DNA from: Pedobacter sp. PF22-3
Lineage (GTDB): Bacteria > Bacteroidota > Bacteroidia > Sphingobacteriales > Sphingobacteriaceae
DNA length: 64,000 bases
Assembly: GCF_026239555.1 (NCBI RefSeq)
Contig: NZ_JAPIVP010000009.1
Span: forward strand, 62,001 to 126,000
Reading direction: 5' to 3'
Shown: positions 1-8,575 of the stretch, one piece after another
Layout: every line of letters begins with the position of its first letter
Position numbering within the stretch: the stretch's first letter is position 1
Program-made: the position numbers and the translations under genes
The notes under the pieces: model-generated
What the model saw: the letters and a program-made list of their open reading frames with translations, nothing else
What the model was told of the DNA's origin: nothing
Databases searched by the model: none

Positions 1-826
1 CTTTGCGCACACCATTCGAATTAATCAACTCATCAATCTGAGAAATTTCCCGGTGAACCTTATTCAAATCAAAATAATAGGGCAAAGTTACATGGCAATC
101 AATATGAAATTCGGGACCATATTGCTGCGTACGTAGATTATGTACATCAATCCAGGGATTATGCCTGTTTTTTTGCAGCACTTCCACTACTTCTTCAACC
201 AGTGTAAAATCGCTTTCATCCATTAAACCGCCTACTGATCCGCGTGTAAGTTTATAACCAGAATAAACAATGTAAAAGCCTACTAAAAAAGAAAGTAAGC
301 TATCCAGCCAAATAATATTTGTTAATTGTATTAGGATTAAGCCAATCACAATTGCGATACTGGTATAAGTATCTGTCAACAGGTGTTCACCATCAGCTTG
401 CAAAGTGATCGAATGCTCCCTTTTACCTATTTTGATTAAGTAGAGGCCTACAATCATATTAATCAACCCGGTAGTGCCAATAATTAACGTTCCGGTTAAT
501 AGCTCGCCCACTGCATGCGGATAAATAAGGTTGTATGATGACTTGAAAATGATTACCACACCCGCAATCAAAATCAATATTCCTTCAACAAAGGCAGAGA
601 AAAACTCAACTTTTCCGTGCCCATAAGGATGATTTTCGTCGCGGGGACGTGTACTCAGGTAAATGCTATAAAAAGCGAAACTACCTGCTATTACGTTTAC
701 AATACTCTCTGCCGCATCGGTTAAGATTGCGTTAGAGCCTGTAATAAAATATGCAACAAACTTAGCCAACATCAGCACCACACTCACTACCAGTGAAATT
801 ATTATTGCTCTCTTTTTTACCGACAC
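1..826 (-). CDS. Cation diffusion facilitator (CDF) metal efflux transporter, C-terminus cut by window edge
   Basis: Reading the minus strand gives an open frame from about 826 to base 1 (275 codons visible). It is an inner-membrane divalent-metal/H+ antiporter of the CDF family. Visible hallmarks are an N-terminal Lys/Arg-rich stretch, hydrophobic segments, a DAAES motif near residue 37, HPYGHG near residues 66-71, and the second metal site HLLTD near 148-152. A cytoplasmic domain begins near residue 205. I chose GTG at 826 because no ATG sits ahead of the conserved first helix; an in-frame TTG at 844 is an alternative. It is divergent from the aminotransferase. The metal (Zn, Fe or Mn) cannot be told from the sequence. 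Confidence 0.9.
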   Translation of the reverse strand, partial: MSVKKRAIIISLVVSVVLMLAKFVAYFITGSNAILTDAAESIVNVIAGSFAFYSIYLSTRPRDENHPYGHGKVEFFSAFVEGILILIAGVVIIFKSSYNLIYPHAVGELLTGTLIIGTTGLINMIVGLYLIKIGKREHSITLQADGEHLLTDTYTSIAIVIGLILIQLTNIIWLDSLLSFLVGFYIVYSGYKLTRGSVGGLMDESDFTLVEEVVEVLQKNRHNPWIDVHNLRTQQYGPEFHIDCHVTLPYYFDLNKVHREISQIDELINSNGVRK

Positions 827-914
827 GAGAATATTTTTTTTCAAAAATACGTTTATCGGATAAATTAAATGAGAAAAACTATGTCTTTTTTAGTGCAGAA
901 TAATATTTGGTTTA

Positions 915-922
915 TATATTTG
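915..922 (+). promoter_or_regulatory. Bacteroidota -7 promoter box TATATTTG
   Basis: TATATTTG matches the TAnnTTTG consensus of the primary sigma factor in Bacteroidota. It ends 18 bases before the ATG at 941. No clear -33 TTTG at canonical spacing was seen. Confidence 0.5.
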
Positions 923-940
923 CGCTCAAAGTAATTAACC

Positions 941-2137
941 ATGAGCACCTTATCTAAAAGAATCAACAGTCTATCAGAATCTGCAACCCTTAAAATGACC
1001 AAACTTGGCCGCGAATTAGCGTCAAAGGGCATTAATATAATCAGTTTAAGTGTTGGTGAACCCGATTTTAATACACCCGATCATGTAAAAAATGCTGCTA
1101 AACAAGCATTAGACGACAATTACACCCGTTATTCGCCAGTTCCGGGTTATCCAGACCTGCGCCAGGCTATTGTAAACAAGCTAAAGACAGAAAACAACCT
1201 GGATTACGATATTTCACAGATCGTTGTTTCAACAGGTGCAAAACAATCTTTATCAAATGTTATCTTAACCTTGATCGATCCGGAGGATGAAGTAATTATA
1301 CCGACACCTTACTGGGTTTCTTATTCGGAGATGGTTACCCTGGCAGAAGGAAAATCTGTTTTTATCGATACAGATATAGAAAGTAATTTCAAAATTACAC
1401 CTGGGCAATTAGAGGCAGCCATTACCCCGAAATCGAAATTATTTATGTTTTCTTCGCCATGTAACCCAACAGGTTCGGTTTATAGTAAAGAAGAACTGGC
1501 TGCTTTAGTAGAGGTTTTCGAAAAACACCCTAATATCTACATTCTTTCTGATGAGATTTACGAGCACATCAACTTCGTTGATAAACATGAATCTATTGCA
1601 CAATTCGACAGCATTAAAGATCGCGTAATCATTGTTAACGGTTTCTCTAAAGCTTTTGCTATGACGGGTTGGAGACTAGGATATATCGCTGCTAATAAAG
1701 AAATTGCAGCCGCTAACGATAAATTGCAGGGACAAACTACTTCTGGTACATGTTCTATTGCGCAAAGAGCTGGAATTGTGGCTTACGAGCAAGGTTTGGC
1801 TAGTGTTTTAAAAATGAAAGAAGCATTTTTACGTCGCAGAGAATTGGTTTACAACCTTTTAAATGAAATCCCAGGTGTAAAAACAAATCTTCCAGACGGG
1901 GCTTTTTACTTTTTCCCTGAAATCAGCTCTTTCTTTGGTAAAAAAGATGCCGACGGAAATGTGATTAAAGATTCCTCAGACCTGGCTTTGTATTTATTAA
2001 ATGTAGGGCACGTAGCAACTGTAGGCGGCGATTCGTTTGGTAACAATAACTACATCCGTTTATCTTATGCAGCATCTGACGAAAGTTTGGTTGAAGCATT
2101 AAGAAGAATTAAAGAAGCTTTAGGCAAATTAGCCTAA
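941..2137 (+). CDS. Pyridoxal-phosphate-dependent class I/II aminotransferase (aspartate aminotransferase-like)
   Basis: This 398-residue protein is full length for the fold-type I aminotransferases (AspC of the thermophile/Rhizobium branch). It transfers amino groups between an amino acid, probably aspartate, and 2-oxoglutarate in the cytoplasm. Visible signatures are NPTG at 175-178, the cofactor-binding Asp in SDEIYE near 204, the Schiff-base Lys237 within SKAFAMTGWRLGY, and a C-terminal YIRLSYA with the substrate-carboxylate Arg. It has its own promoter and is followed by a strong terminator, so it is probably monocistronic. Prephenate or other substrates cannot be excluded. Confidence 0.93.
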   Translation: MSTLSKRINSLSESATLKMTKLGRELASKGINIISLSVGEPDFNTPDHVKNAAKQALDDNYTRYSPVPGYPDLRQAIVNKLKTENNLDYDISQIVVSTGAKQSLSNVILTLIDPEDEVIIPTPYWVSYSEMVTLAEGKSVFIDTDIESNFKITPGQLEAAITPKSKLFMFSSPCNPTGSVYSKEELAALVEVFEKHPNIYILSDEIYEHINFVDKHESIAQFDSIKDRVIIVNGFSKAFAMTGWRLGYIAANKEIAAANDKLQGQTTSGTCSIAQRAGIVAYEQGLASVLKMKEAFLRRRELVYNLLNEIPGVKTNLPDGAFYFFPEISSFFGKKDADGNVIKDSSDLALYLLNVGHVATVGGDSFGNNNYIRLSYAASDESLVEALRRIKEALGKLA

Positions 2138-2181
2138 TCAGTTTTAAGCTGGCTTTTTTCAGTTAACTTCATATAAACAGA

Positions 2182-2217
2182 AACCCCTCTTTAATTAAAA
2201 TTTAGCGAGGGGTTTTA
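2182..2217 (+). terminator. Rho-independent terminator after the aminotransferase
   Basis: AACCCCTC at 2182-2189 pairs with GAGGGGTT at 2207-2214 around an AT-rich loop, followed by TTATTT. It lies 45 bases after the stop codon. Confidence 0.8.
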
Positions 2218-2244
2218 TTTTCTTCGTATCAGCTTTATAGCACA

Positions 2245-2272
2245 GTCGTCGCCCTGAATTTATTTCAGGGTC
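2245..2272. repeat. Short copy of the dispersed CCCTGA...TCAGGG palindromic element
   Basis: The segment carries GTCGTCGCCCTGAA followed by TTTCAGGGTC, a small hairpin. It shares its arms with longer elements at 12653-12766 and 25711-25799. It is intergenic and appears to be a half-length copy. Confidence 0.6.
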
Positions 2273-2286
2273 TTTATTACAGTTTC

Positions 2287-2437
2287 ATGATTTGAAAATG
2301 AAAGCAAGCATTTCATCGCGGGCTTTAGTCCTTCTTTCCGTTACTGGTCCTCGCTCGTAGTCTCGCTGTGGGCTATCCACTGCAATAAGGTTTATGAACC
2401 AAGGACAGTGCAAAGCAAACTAAAAACTGCCAACTGT
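2287..2437 (+). repeat. Dispersed intergenic repeat family A, copy 1
   Basis: The core TCCTTCTTTCCGTTACT (near 2329-2345) is followed by CCTCGCTCGT, TCTCGCTGTGGGC, TATCCACTGCAATAAGG and TTTATGAACC. A second direct copy lies at 2488-2625, and two inverted copies at 9346-9520 and 9591-9710. No open reading frame is conserved between copies. Confidence 0.75.
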
Positions 2438-2487
2438 ATACCCTGGTAGTTGGTATCACATCGACCACATACAGCATCTTTATTTTA

Positions 2488-2625
2488 TTTGGAAATGAAC
2501 GCCATCATTTCATCGGGAACAGTAGTCCTTCTTTCCGTTACTAGTCCTCGCTCGTGGCCTCGCTGTGGGCTATCCACTACAATAAGGTTTATGAACTGAG
2601 GGCAGTGCAAAGCAAACTGCCAAAT
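2488..2625 (+). repeat. Dispersed intergenic repeat family A, copy 2
   Basis: This copy has the same order of blocks as copy 1: ATTTCATCGGG, the core with CTTCTTTCCGTTACTAG, CCTCGCTGTGGGC, TATCCACTACAATAAGG, then CAGTGCAAAGCAAACTGCC. It ends 18 bases before the stop codon of the converging permease gene. Confidence 0.75.
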
Positions 2626-2642
2626 GATTACCGCAAGCTGAA

Positions 2643-3887
2643 TTAACTTCTAATCGCCTCAACAGGGTCTAACCTCGAAGCCGAATAAGCTGGCCAAAAA
2701 CCAGAGATAGTACCGATAATAATGGATATTCCAATACCTAAAGCAATATTATTCAGGCCCAATATAATATGAAAGTCTGTGGCTGCCCCAATGGCCAGAG
2801 CGAGCAGAAAGACGAGTAATAGCCCTAGTAAACCACCTAAAATGCAAAGTGAGATAGATTCGAAAATAAATTGAAGCAATATAAAATAGTTTTTTGCACC
2901 TAACGATTTCTGGATACCAATAATATTGGTCCGTTCCTTAACCGATACAAACATGATATTGGCAATACTAAAACCGCCAACTAAAATAGAGAATCCACCA
3001 ATAACCCAACCGGCAATATTTACCATCTTAAACATCGAGTCTAACTGGTTAGAAATAATGGTGGTTTTATTTAGCGCAAAATCTTCTTCCTTGCCAGGCT
3101 TAATTCTATGGATGGAGCGCATTAACCCTTTCAATTCGCTTTCAACTTCTTCTAAACTCACATCATCCTTACCACGAACGGTAATTTGTGGTCCATAACG
3201 TTCATTTTGGATATCTAAAACACCTTTTGCAAAAGCAATTGGAATATTTACATTTTTATCAAGAGAAGTACCCAACATATCTTCCCCTTCTTTTTTAAAA
3301 ACACCAATCACCGTTAACCTTCTCCCTAAAATCTGTACCTGTTTACCTACTGCTGCATCACCATTAAAAAGTCCATCGGCTACATCAGAACCTAAAATAC
3401 AAACAGGAGATCCGTTTTTACTTTCATTTTCAGTAAAATAACGCCCATCCTCAAGTTCGAAATTCCAGGTCTTATTAAAATCATGCGATGCCGCCCAAAC
3501 CGAAATTCCTTCAACCGAGTTACTTCTATATTTGATAACCCTATCGCTAGCCGATATCTCGAATGTAACGCCCTGAGCATTTTTAATTCGCTCGCGGAGC
3601 GCTTCGAAATCCCGCAACGAAGGCTGAGGGCGGTTCATATATTTCCACCAGGGATAATTATCACCAAAACTCCAGGGCCATTTTTGAATATAAATGGTAT
3701 TTGAGCCAAGTTTATCTACACTGGCCTGCAATTTACCGCGAAAAGTATCTACCGCAGAAAACACAGCTATAATGGTAAAAATACCAATTGTTATAGCCAG
3801 AAGCGACAACATGGTGCGTAATTTATTCTGGCGCAACGCATCAAATGCAAATCGGAAACTCTCGCCTATCAGCCTAAAGATTATCAT
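2643..3887 (-). CDS. MacB/FtsX-type ABC transporter permease
   Basis: This 414-residue inner-membrane protein has the MacB layout. There is one N-terminal transmembrane helix (about 20-42), a large periplasmic MacB_PCD-type domain (about 50-280), and three C-terminal helices (about 290-315, 333-365, 375-405) forming the FtsX domain. The sequence ends in the typical ARLDPVEAIR-like motif (SRLDPVEAIRS). Such permeases work with a LolD/MacB ATPase in lipoprotein or small-molecule export, using mechanical force across the periplasm. A matching ATPase lies at 7397-8155 on the same strand but is not contiguous, so partnership is inference. The gene is divergent from queA. Confidence 0.88.
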   Translation of the reverse strand: MIIFRLIGESFRFAFDALRQNKLRTMLSLLAITIGIFTIIAVFSAVDTFRGKLQASVDKLGSNTIYIQKWPWSFGDNYPWWKYMNRPQPSLRDFEALRERIKNAQGVTFEISASDRVIKYRSNSVEGISVWAASHDFNKTWNFELEDGRYFTENESKNGSPVCILGSDVADGLFNGDAAVGKQVQILGRRLTVIGVFKKEGEDMLGTSLDKNVNIPIAFAKGVLDIQNERYGPQITVRGKDDVSLEEVESELKGLMRSIHRIKPGKEEDFALNKTTIISNQLDSMFKMVNIAGWVIGGFSILVGGFSIANIMFVSVKERTNIIGIQKSLGAKNYFILLQFIFESISLCILGGLLGLLLVFLLALAIGAATDFHIILGLNNIALGIGISIIIGTISGFWPAYSASRLDPVEAIRS

Positions 3888-4058
3888 AATTAAAGGTTAG
3901 ATGCAAAGCCTTTGAAAAGGTTACAGTTTATCTTCAAAACTAGTTAATTTAATATCTATTCATGCATCAGTAGTACTGTATAATTTGATTTAAAATGATC
4001 AAAACATAATGTACACAAATTGCGTTTGATAAAATACGGAAAAGAAAAATTAAATTCG

Positions 4059-4066
4059 TATTTTTG
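4059..4066 (+). promoter_or_regulatory. -7 promoter box TATTTTTG of queA
   Basis: TATTTTTG fits TAnnTTTG and ends 22 bases upstream of the preferred queA ATG at 4089. It lies inside the longer possible upstream extension of the frame, which argues for the 4089 start. Confidence 0.5.
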
Positions 4067-4088
4067 CACCTCAAAAAATTCATCAAGA

Positions 4089-5138
4089 ATGAAATTATCA
4101 CAATTCAAATTCAACTTACCAGAATCGTTAGTAGCCAACAATCCGGCAGAACAACGCGACGAAGCTCGCCTAATGGTTTTACACAAAGACAGCGGTAAAA
4201 TTGAACATAAAATTTTCAAAGACGTTTTAGGTTATTTCGATGACAAAGACGTAATGATATTAAACAATACCAAGGTTTTTCCTGCACGTTTATATGGTAA
4301 TAAAGAAAAAACCGGTGCAACTATCGAGGTTTTCCTATTACGTGAATTAAATAAGGAACTACGTTTGTGGGATGTACTGGTAGATCCGGCACGTAAAATC
4401 CGCGTAGGTAATAAATTATACTTTGGCGACGACGATTTACTGGTTGCCGAGGTTGTAGATAACACTACATCACGTGGTCGTACTATCCGTTTCTTGTTTG
4501 AAGGTACAGATGAAGAATTCAGAAAAAATGTTGAAATTTTAGGTGAAACTCCTCTTCCTAAGTACATTAAACGTAAAGCTACCGCCGAAGATAAGGAACG
4601 TTATCAAACTATTTTCGCTAAACATGAGGGTGCAGTAGCAGCTCCAACTGCCGGTTTACACTTCAGTCGCGAACTAATGAAACGTCTTGAACTTAAAGGT
4701 GTAGAATTTGCAGAAGTAACATTACACGTAGGTTTAGGCACTTTCAGAACAGTTGAGGTTGAAGACTTAACCAAACACAAAATGGATTCTGAGCAGTTTA
4801 TCATCGAACCAAAAGATGCGGGCATTGTAAATAAAGCTATAGAAGAAAAAAGAAAAATCTGTGCCGTAGGAACTACGTCAATGCGCGCTATCGAATCGGC
4901 TGTTTCTGCTAACAGAACATTAAAAGCGGCTAACGACTGGACCAGCAAGTTTATCTTCCCTCCTTACGACTTCAGCATTGCAAATTCTATGATTACCAAT
5001 TTCCACACGCCAGAATCTACTTTATTGATGATGGTAAGTGCATTTGGCGGATATGAAAATGTAATGAACGCATATGAAGTTGCAGTAAAAGAAAAATACA
5101 AATTTTACAGCTATGGCGATGCCATGCTAATTATATAA
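4089..5138 (+). CDS. queA: tRNA preQ1(34) S-adenosylmethionine ribosyltransferase-isomerase QueA
   Basis: QueA transfers and isomerises the ribosyl group of S-adenosylmethionine onto preQ1-modified tRNA to make epoxyqueuosine at the wobble position. The 349-residue product begins [20 protein letters not shown], the conserved family start. It continues with RDEARLMVL, the VFPARLYG segment, [20 protein letters not shown] and the C-terminal [18 protein letters not shown]. The frame is open 23 codons further upstream, but that stretch contains the promoter box and is not family-like. ispD follows in the same direction after a hairpin-rich spacer. Confidence 0.96.
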   Translation: MKLSQFKFNLPESLVANNPAEQRDEARLMVLHKDSGKIEHKIFKDVLGYFDDKDVMILNNTKVFPARLYGNKEKTGATIEVFLLRELNKELRLWDVLVDPARKIRVGNKLYFGDDDLLVAEVVDNTTSRGRTIRFLFEGTDEEFRKNVEILGETPLPKYIKRKATAEDKERYQTIFAKHEGAVAAPTAGLHFSRELMKRLELKGVEFAEVTLHVGLGTFRTVEVEDLTKHKMDSEQFIIEPKDAGIVNKAIEEKRKICAVGTTSMRAIESAVSANRTLKAANDWTSKFIFPPYDFSIANSMITNFHTPESTLLMMVSAFGGYENVMNAYEVAVKEKYKFYSYGDAMLII

Positions 5139-5196
5139 GTTTTGCGGTTGGCGTTTGGCGGTTTAGCGCTAAACGCCATGCCCTAAACGCACAACC
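5139..5196 (+). repeat. Intercistronic imperfect hairpin between queA and ispD
   Basis: The spacer is built from iterations of GCGTTTGGCGG-like units followed by their complement (GCTAAACGCC, CCTAAACGCACAACC). GGTTG near its start pairs with CAACC just before the ispD start. Similar spacers occur at 7325-7396 and 10907-10983. Confidence 0.5.
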
Positions 5197-5862
5197 ATGA
5201 AATACTACGCTATAATTGTAGCAGGCGGTTCTGGAAATCGGATGCAAACAGAAACCCCAAAACAATTTCTATTGCTTAAAAACCTTCCGGTTTTAATGCA
5301 CACCATAAAAGCTTTTGCAGCAAGCGATACACAACCCAAAATTTTATTGGTTTTAAATAAAGATCAACAGGCTTACTGGGCCAGGTTATGTAAAGAATTT
5401 AATTTCCATATCCCACACCAGGTTATTGATGGTGGTACAGAACGTTTTCATTCGGTTAAAAATGCAGTCTATACGATTGAAGAAGATAGTTATGTTGCCA
5501 TACACGATGCCGTTCGTCCGCTGGTTTCGAAAACACTGATTGATAGCTGTTTTACTGAAGCCGCCAAACAGGGAAATGTTATTGCAGCGGTACAATCCAG
5601 CGATAGTGTTCGTTTGCTTAAAAACAGCAAAACATCGGCTTTAAAACGCGATGAAATCTATCTGGTGCAGACCCCACAAACTTTTAACCTTAACATCCTT
5701 AAAGAAGCTTACAAACAGGAATTCAGCCCCTATTTCACAGATGATGCAAGTGTTGTAGAATCTATCGGGTATGAGATCAATATCATTGAAGGAGAAAGAG
5801 CTAATATTAAAATTACCTACCCTATTGATCTCGAGCTGGCGGAATTGTTATTAAAAAATTAA
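5197..5862 (+). CDS. ispD: 2-C-methyl-D-erythritol 4-phosphate cytidylyltransferase IspD
   Basis: IspD couples MEP to CTP, giving CDP-methylerythritol in the non-mevalonate isoprenoid pathway. The 221-residue length is normal. The nucleotide-binding loop AGGSGNRM (9-16) with PKQF (21-24), the GG-TERFHSV segment near 79-87 and HDAVRP at 103-108 are diagnostic, and TDDASVVE lies in the C-terminal part. It lies 58 bases downstream of queA and probably shares its transcript. The stop is followed about 180 bases later by a bidirectional terminator. Confidence 0.96.
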   Translation: MKYYAIIVAGGSGNRMQTETPKQFLLLKNLPVLMHTIKAFAASDTQPKILLVLNKDQQAYWARLCKEFNFHIPHQVIDGGTERFHSVKNAVYTIEEDSYVAIHDAVRPLVSKTLIDSCFTEAAKQGNVIAAVQSSDSVRLLKNSKTSALKRDEIYLVQTPQTFNLNILKEAYKQEFSPYFTDDASVVESIGYEINIIEGERANIKITYPIDLELAELLLKN

Positions 5863-6044
5863 AAGCTTGATTCTGAAATTATAAGTTCTTGCTGACTCGA
5901 TCTAGATTAACAACATTTCTTAAATATCCAGGAGATATTTTTTAACTCACTGTTATAAGCTAATCTTTCCATTAGCGGCAAGCTATTGTCGTACGCCAAG
6001 CTTTAAGAGCACTTACCGAAAGTAATTATATCAGCATTGATATT

Positions 6045-6081
6045 AAAAAAGGAATTCCAAAAATGGAACTCCTTTTTTAAT
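6045..6081. terminator. Bidirectional terminator between ispD and the DUF5670-like gene
   Basis: AAAAAAGGA-A-TTCC (6045-6058) pairs with GGAA-C-TCCTTTTTT (6065-6078) across a short A-rich loop. A-tracts and T-tracts on both sides allow use on either strand. The upstream stretch 5863-6044 shows no convincing gene. Confidence 0.7.
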
Positions 6082-6138
6082 TCATCTATTCAAAGTAATT
6101 CCTACTTCTAAAAGAATGAATGTCGGTGCGATATATTT

Positions 6139-6297
6139 TTACGCTGCCCTGCCAATTACTTTTAATAAGATGGCAATTACTGCGATTACCAATAATACGT
6201 GGATTATATTACCAACATCGCCGAAGCCGTGAAATACAAATCCGATCACCCATAGTATTACCAATACCACTGCGACTAAGTACAATAAATTTCCCAT
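6139..6297 (-). CDS. Lmo0937/DUF5670-like small membrane protein
   Basis: This is a 52-residue protein, too short for standard ORF cut-offs. It starts MGNLLYLVAVVLVILWVIGF and continues through a GFGDVGNIIHVLLVIAVIAILLKVIG stretch. It has two hydrophobic helices separated by a short GFGDVG turn, and the pattern VLWVIGF...IHVLLVIAVI is typical of the Lmo0937-family (DUF5670). The family's function is not established; members are often stress-associated in Bacteroidota (general knowledge). It is flanked by terminators on both sides, so it should be transcribed alone. Confidence 0.85.
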   Translation of the reverse strand: MGNLLYLVAVVLVILWVIGFVFHGFGDVGNIIHVLLVIAVIAILLKVIGRAA

Positions 6298-6422
6298 AGT
6301 GTTAATTTTTTTTTAAGTAATGTTACATTTTTGCATTATTAACACACGGCTTTTAGATTTTGTTTAGAAAATGTAAAGATTTCGCTTATCTTACTGATTT
6401 ACATCATTAAAATAAATAAACA

Positions 6423-6457
6423 AAAAAACCTTCCAGTATTATTGAAAGGTTTTTTAT
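6423..6457. terminator. Terminator between the DUF2795 and DUF5670-like genes
   Basis: AAAAAACCTT (6423-6432) pairs with AAGGTTTTTT (6446-6455) around a 13-base loop. It sits just downstream of the DUF2795 gene stop on the minus strand. Confidence 0.8.
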
Positions 6458-6469
6458 CTGTTTTAAGTT

Positions 6470-6691
6470 CTAGTACTCGTCCTCGTTAAAGAAGAAGTCT
6501 TCTTTGGTTGGGTAATCTGGCCAAATTTCCTCAATGGTTTCATAAGGTTCGCCATCATCTTCCAATGCCTGTAGGTTTTCTATAACTTCTACCGGGGCAC
6601 CAGAACGGATACCGTAATCAATTAATTCGTCTTTAGTTGCAGGCCATGGTGCGTCTTCCAGGTGCGATGCTAGTTCTAATGTCCAATACAT
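6470..6691 (-). CDS. DUF2795 domain-containing protein
   Basis: This is a 73-residue acidic cytoplasmic protein. It begins MYWTLELASHLEDAPWPATK, followed by DELIDYGIRSGAP, VIENLQALEDDGEPYETIEEIWPDYP and a C-terminal cluster of Asp, Glu and Phe. This architecture is the very conserved Bacteroidota version of DUF2795, whose role is unknown. A terminator follows the stop. It is the downstream neighbour of the cobalamin adenosyltransferase on the same strand, 84 bases away; whether they are cotranscribed is unclear. Confidence 0.88.
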   Translation of the reverse strand: MYWTLELASHLEDAPWPATKDELIDYGIRSGAPVEVIENLQALEDDGEPYETIEEIWPDYPTKEDFFFNEDEY

Positions 6692-6775
6692 ATCGTCAAT
6701 TCAATTAAATTCCTGTTCTTATTATTGCGCAAAGTATATTAAAATTTTTGAGCAAAACAAACTTATTTTTCCACT

Positions 6776-7324
6776 TTATACCCTCGGAATCCAAATGTTT
6801 TCTTCCGCATTAAAATATACGGTCAGTTTTCGTGCCAAAACGAATAAATAATCGCTTAAGCGATTCAAATACATGGTTACACGTTCATCTACAAAGCTAT
6901 TTTCTGCAAGCGCTACTGTCAAACGTTCAGCTCTTCTGCAAACGCAGCGTGCAATATGGCAGTATGAAATGACGGTGTTTCCGCCAGGTAAAACAAAATG
7001 TTTCAAAGCAGGCAGCTTTTCGTTCATTAAATCCATTTCCTTTTCCAATAAGGTAATGTCAGCATCATGCAGATCGGGAATCTTCATTTTAGATGTATCA
7101 GGGTCTGCCGCCAGTGATGCACCAATGGTAAATAACCTGTCCTGAATTTCTTTTAGCAATTTTTGGTCCTGCGCCTCAATATCCTGACACATAATTAAAC
7201 CAATGTGCGAATTTAATTCGTCAACAGTACCGTAGGTTTCGATACGTAAATGATATTTAGGTACGCGGGTACCACCTATCAAAGAGGTTTGGCCCTTATC
7301 GCCTGTTTTAGTGTAAATTTTCAT
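6776..7324 (-). CDS. PduO-type cob(I)yrinic acid a,c-diamide / cobalamin adenosyltransferase
   Basis: This enzyme adds the 5'-deoxyadenosyl group of ATP to cob(I)alamin to make coenzyme B12 in the cytoplasm. The 182-residue product starts MKIYTKTGDKGQTSLIGGTR, the ATP-binding N-terminal signature of PduO/MMAB enzymes. It continues with YGTVDELNSHIG, a VCRRAERLTVAL helix with conserved Arg residues, and the C-terminal NRLSDYLFVLAR. No cobalamin biosynthesis genes are nearby, so it probably serves B12 salvage. An intercistronic repeat separates it from the upstream ABC ATPase gene. Confidence 0.94.
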   Translation of the reverse strand: MKIYTKTGDKGQTSLIGGTRVPKYHLRIETYGTVDELNSHIGLIMCQDIEAQDQKLLKEIQDRLFTIGASLAADPDTSKMKIPDLHDADITLLEKEMDLMNEKLPALKHFVLPGGNTVISYCHIARCVCRRAERLTVALAENSFVDERVTMYLNRLSDYLFVLARKLTVYFNAEENIWIPRV

Positions 7325-7396
7325 TTAAAAAGGTTTAGGGTGTAGGGTTGAAGGTTGAGGGTAAAACCTTACGCCATAAACCTTTTACCTTACACC
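7325..7396. repeat. Intercistronic imperfect hairpin between ABC ATPase and adenosyltransferase genes
   Basis: AAAAGGTTTA near 7327 is complementary to TAAACCTTTT near 7378. Inner AAGGTT/AACCTT pairs and GGGTGTAGGG/CCTTACACC-like stretches extend the imperfect stem. Its style and location resemble the spacers at 5139-5196 and 10907-10983. Confidence 0.5.
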
Positions 7397-8155
7397 TCAA
7401 TTAATTTTCTCCCAATCGCTGCCAGTCTCTTTCAATGCCTGCAAACGGGGAGATACATTTTTTATATCTGTATTTAAATAATCATTTTCAATCAAACCAT
7501 CACGCATCCTTACAATGCGGTGGGCATGTTGCGCAATATCTTCCTCATGCGTAACCAGAATGATGGTATTGCCTTTACTATGAATTTCTTCTAACAAACC
7601 CATAATTTCTATTGAAGTTTTGGTATCTAAGTTACCGGTTGGCTCATCGGCTAAGATAATAGAAGGATTATTGATCAAAGCCCGGGCTACAGCTACCCGT
7701 TGGCGCTGACCACCTGATAGTTCATTGGGCTTATGGTCCATACGGTTGCCCAAACCTACATTTTCAAGTGCTTTGGCTGCCCTTGTATCCCTATCTTTTT
7801 TACTTGTTCCGGCGTAAATTAAAGGTAAAGCAACATTATCCAATGATGTAGAACGTGGCAATAAATTAAAAGTTTGAAAAACAAAACCAATTTCTTTATT
7901 ACGAACTTCGGCTAGTGCATCATCACTCATCTGGCTCACATTTGTTCCATTTAAAATATATGTGCCGCTTGATGGTGTATCCAGGCAGCCTAAAATATTC
8001 ATCAGGGTTGATTTACCAGAACCAGAAGGCCCCATCAATGCTACAAATTCGCCTTTATTGATATCTAAAGAAACTGATTTTAAAGCGTGAATCACTTCAG
8101 ATCCAATAACATATTTGCGGCCAATTTCCTTTATAGTGATGAGTGGTTTCTCCAT
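7397..8155 (-). CDS. LolD/MacB-type ABC transporter ATP-binding protein
   Basis: This is a 252-residue cytoplasmic ATPase subunit. It shows Walker [10 protein letters not shown] at 42-50, the Q-loop [10 protein letters not shown] at 91-100, signature LSGGQ at 146-150, Walker [12 protein letters not shown] at 167-177 and the H-loop His203. The [17 protein letters not shown] stretch is typical of the MacB/LolD/FtsE group that energises FtsX-like permeases. A short extra tail follows residue 225. The nearest permease on the same strand is at 2643-3887. That they form one exporter is inference. Confidence 0.93.
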   Translation of the reverse strand: MEKPLITIKEIGRKYVIGSEVIHALKSVSLDINKGEFVALMGPSGSGKSTLMNILGCLDTPSSGTYILNGTNVSQMSDDALAEVRNKEIGFVFQTFNLLPRSTSLDNVALPLIYAGTSKKDRDTRAAKALENVGLGNRMDHKPNELSGGQRQRVAVARALINNPSIILADEPTGNLDTKTSIEIMGLLEEIHSKGNTIILVTHEEDIAQHAHRIVRMRDGLIENDYLNTDIKNVSPRLQALKETGSDWEKIN

Positions 8156-8282
8156 GTTTTTTCTTTTTTAGACAATCGAAGCAGGTAAGATGTTACAGCA
8201 GGATTAAAAATTAAGCATACCTGTTAATCTTAAAGATGCTGCATTAATTCGGAAGCTATCGGATCAGCATTATCATACAGCT

Positions 8283-8573
8283 TTATTTTTCAATAATTTT
8301 CGGTACCATAAAAAATTGGTCAGTATGCTTTGCCGCATTTTTTAAACCATCAGCGGTCGTTATTTCCTGATTAACTACATCTTCTCTCCAAACATTTGTC
8401 GATTCATTCATATAAACCAAAGGTTTTACGTTTGAAGTATCCAGTTCGTTCAACTTTTCCATGAAAGATAAAATTTTATTCATTTCAGGGATGAGGATAT
8501 CTACCTGCTTTTCATCAATATGAATTCGGGCCAGATCGGCAATTTTATGGATGGTTTTTGCGTCTAAATTCAT
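8283..8573 (-). CDS. gatC: Asp-tRNA(Asn)/Glu-tRNA(Gln) amidotransferase subunit GatC
   Basis: GatC is the small chaperone-like subunit of the GatCAB complex, which amidates misacylated Glu-tRNA(Gln) or Asp-tRNA(Asn). The 96-residue protein has the family pattern: IHKIADLARI near 9-18, INKILSFMEKLNELDTS-like helix (MNKILSFMEKLNELDTSNV) and PLVYM near 52. The C-terminus carries the FFMVPKII motif. gatA and gatB are not nearby. It starts two bases after the acyltransferase gene, so the pair is likely cotranscribed. Confidence 0.93.
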   Translation of the reverse strand: MNLDAKTIHKIADLARIHIDEKQVDILIPEMNKILSFMEKLNELDTSNVKPLVYMNESTNVWREDVVNQEITTADGLKNAAKHTDQFFMVPKIIEK

Positions 8574-8575
8574 AT

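Noticed and set aside
4020-4088. Upstream extension of queA by 23 codons
   Set aside because: The stretch contains the -7 promoter box and the family N-terminus begins at the ATG at 4089.
5970-6081. Protein-like frame ending NYISIDIKKGIPKMELLF overlapping the terminator
   Set aside because: It has no start codon after the preceding stop and the end is explained by the terminator hairpin, so it is at most a decayed remnant.
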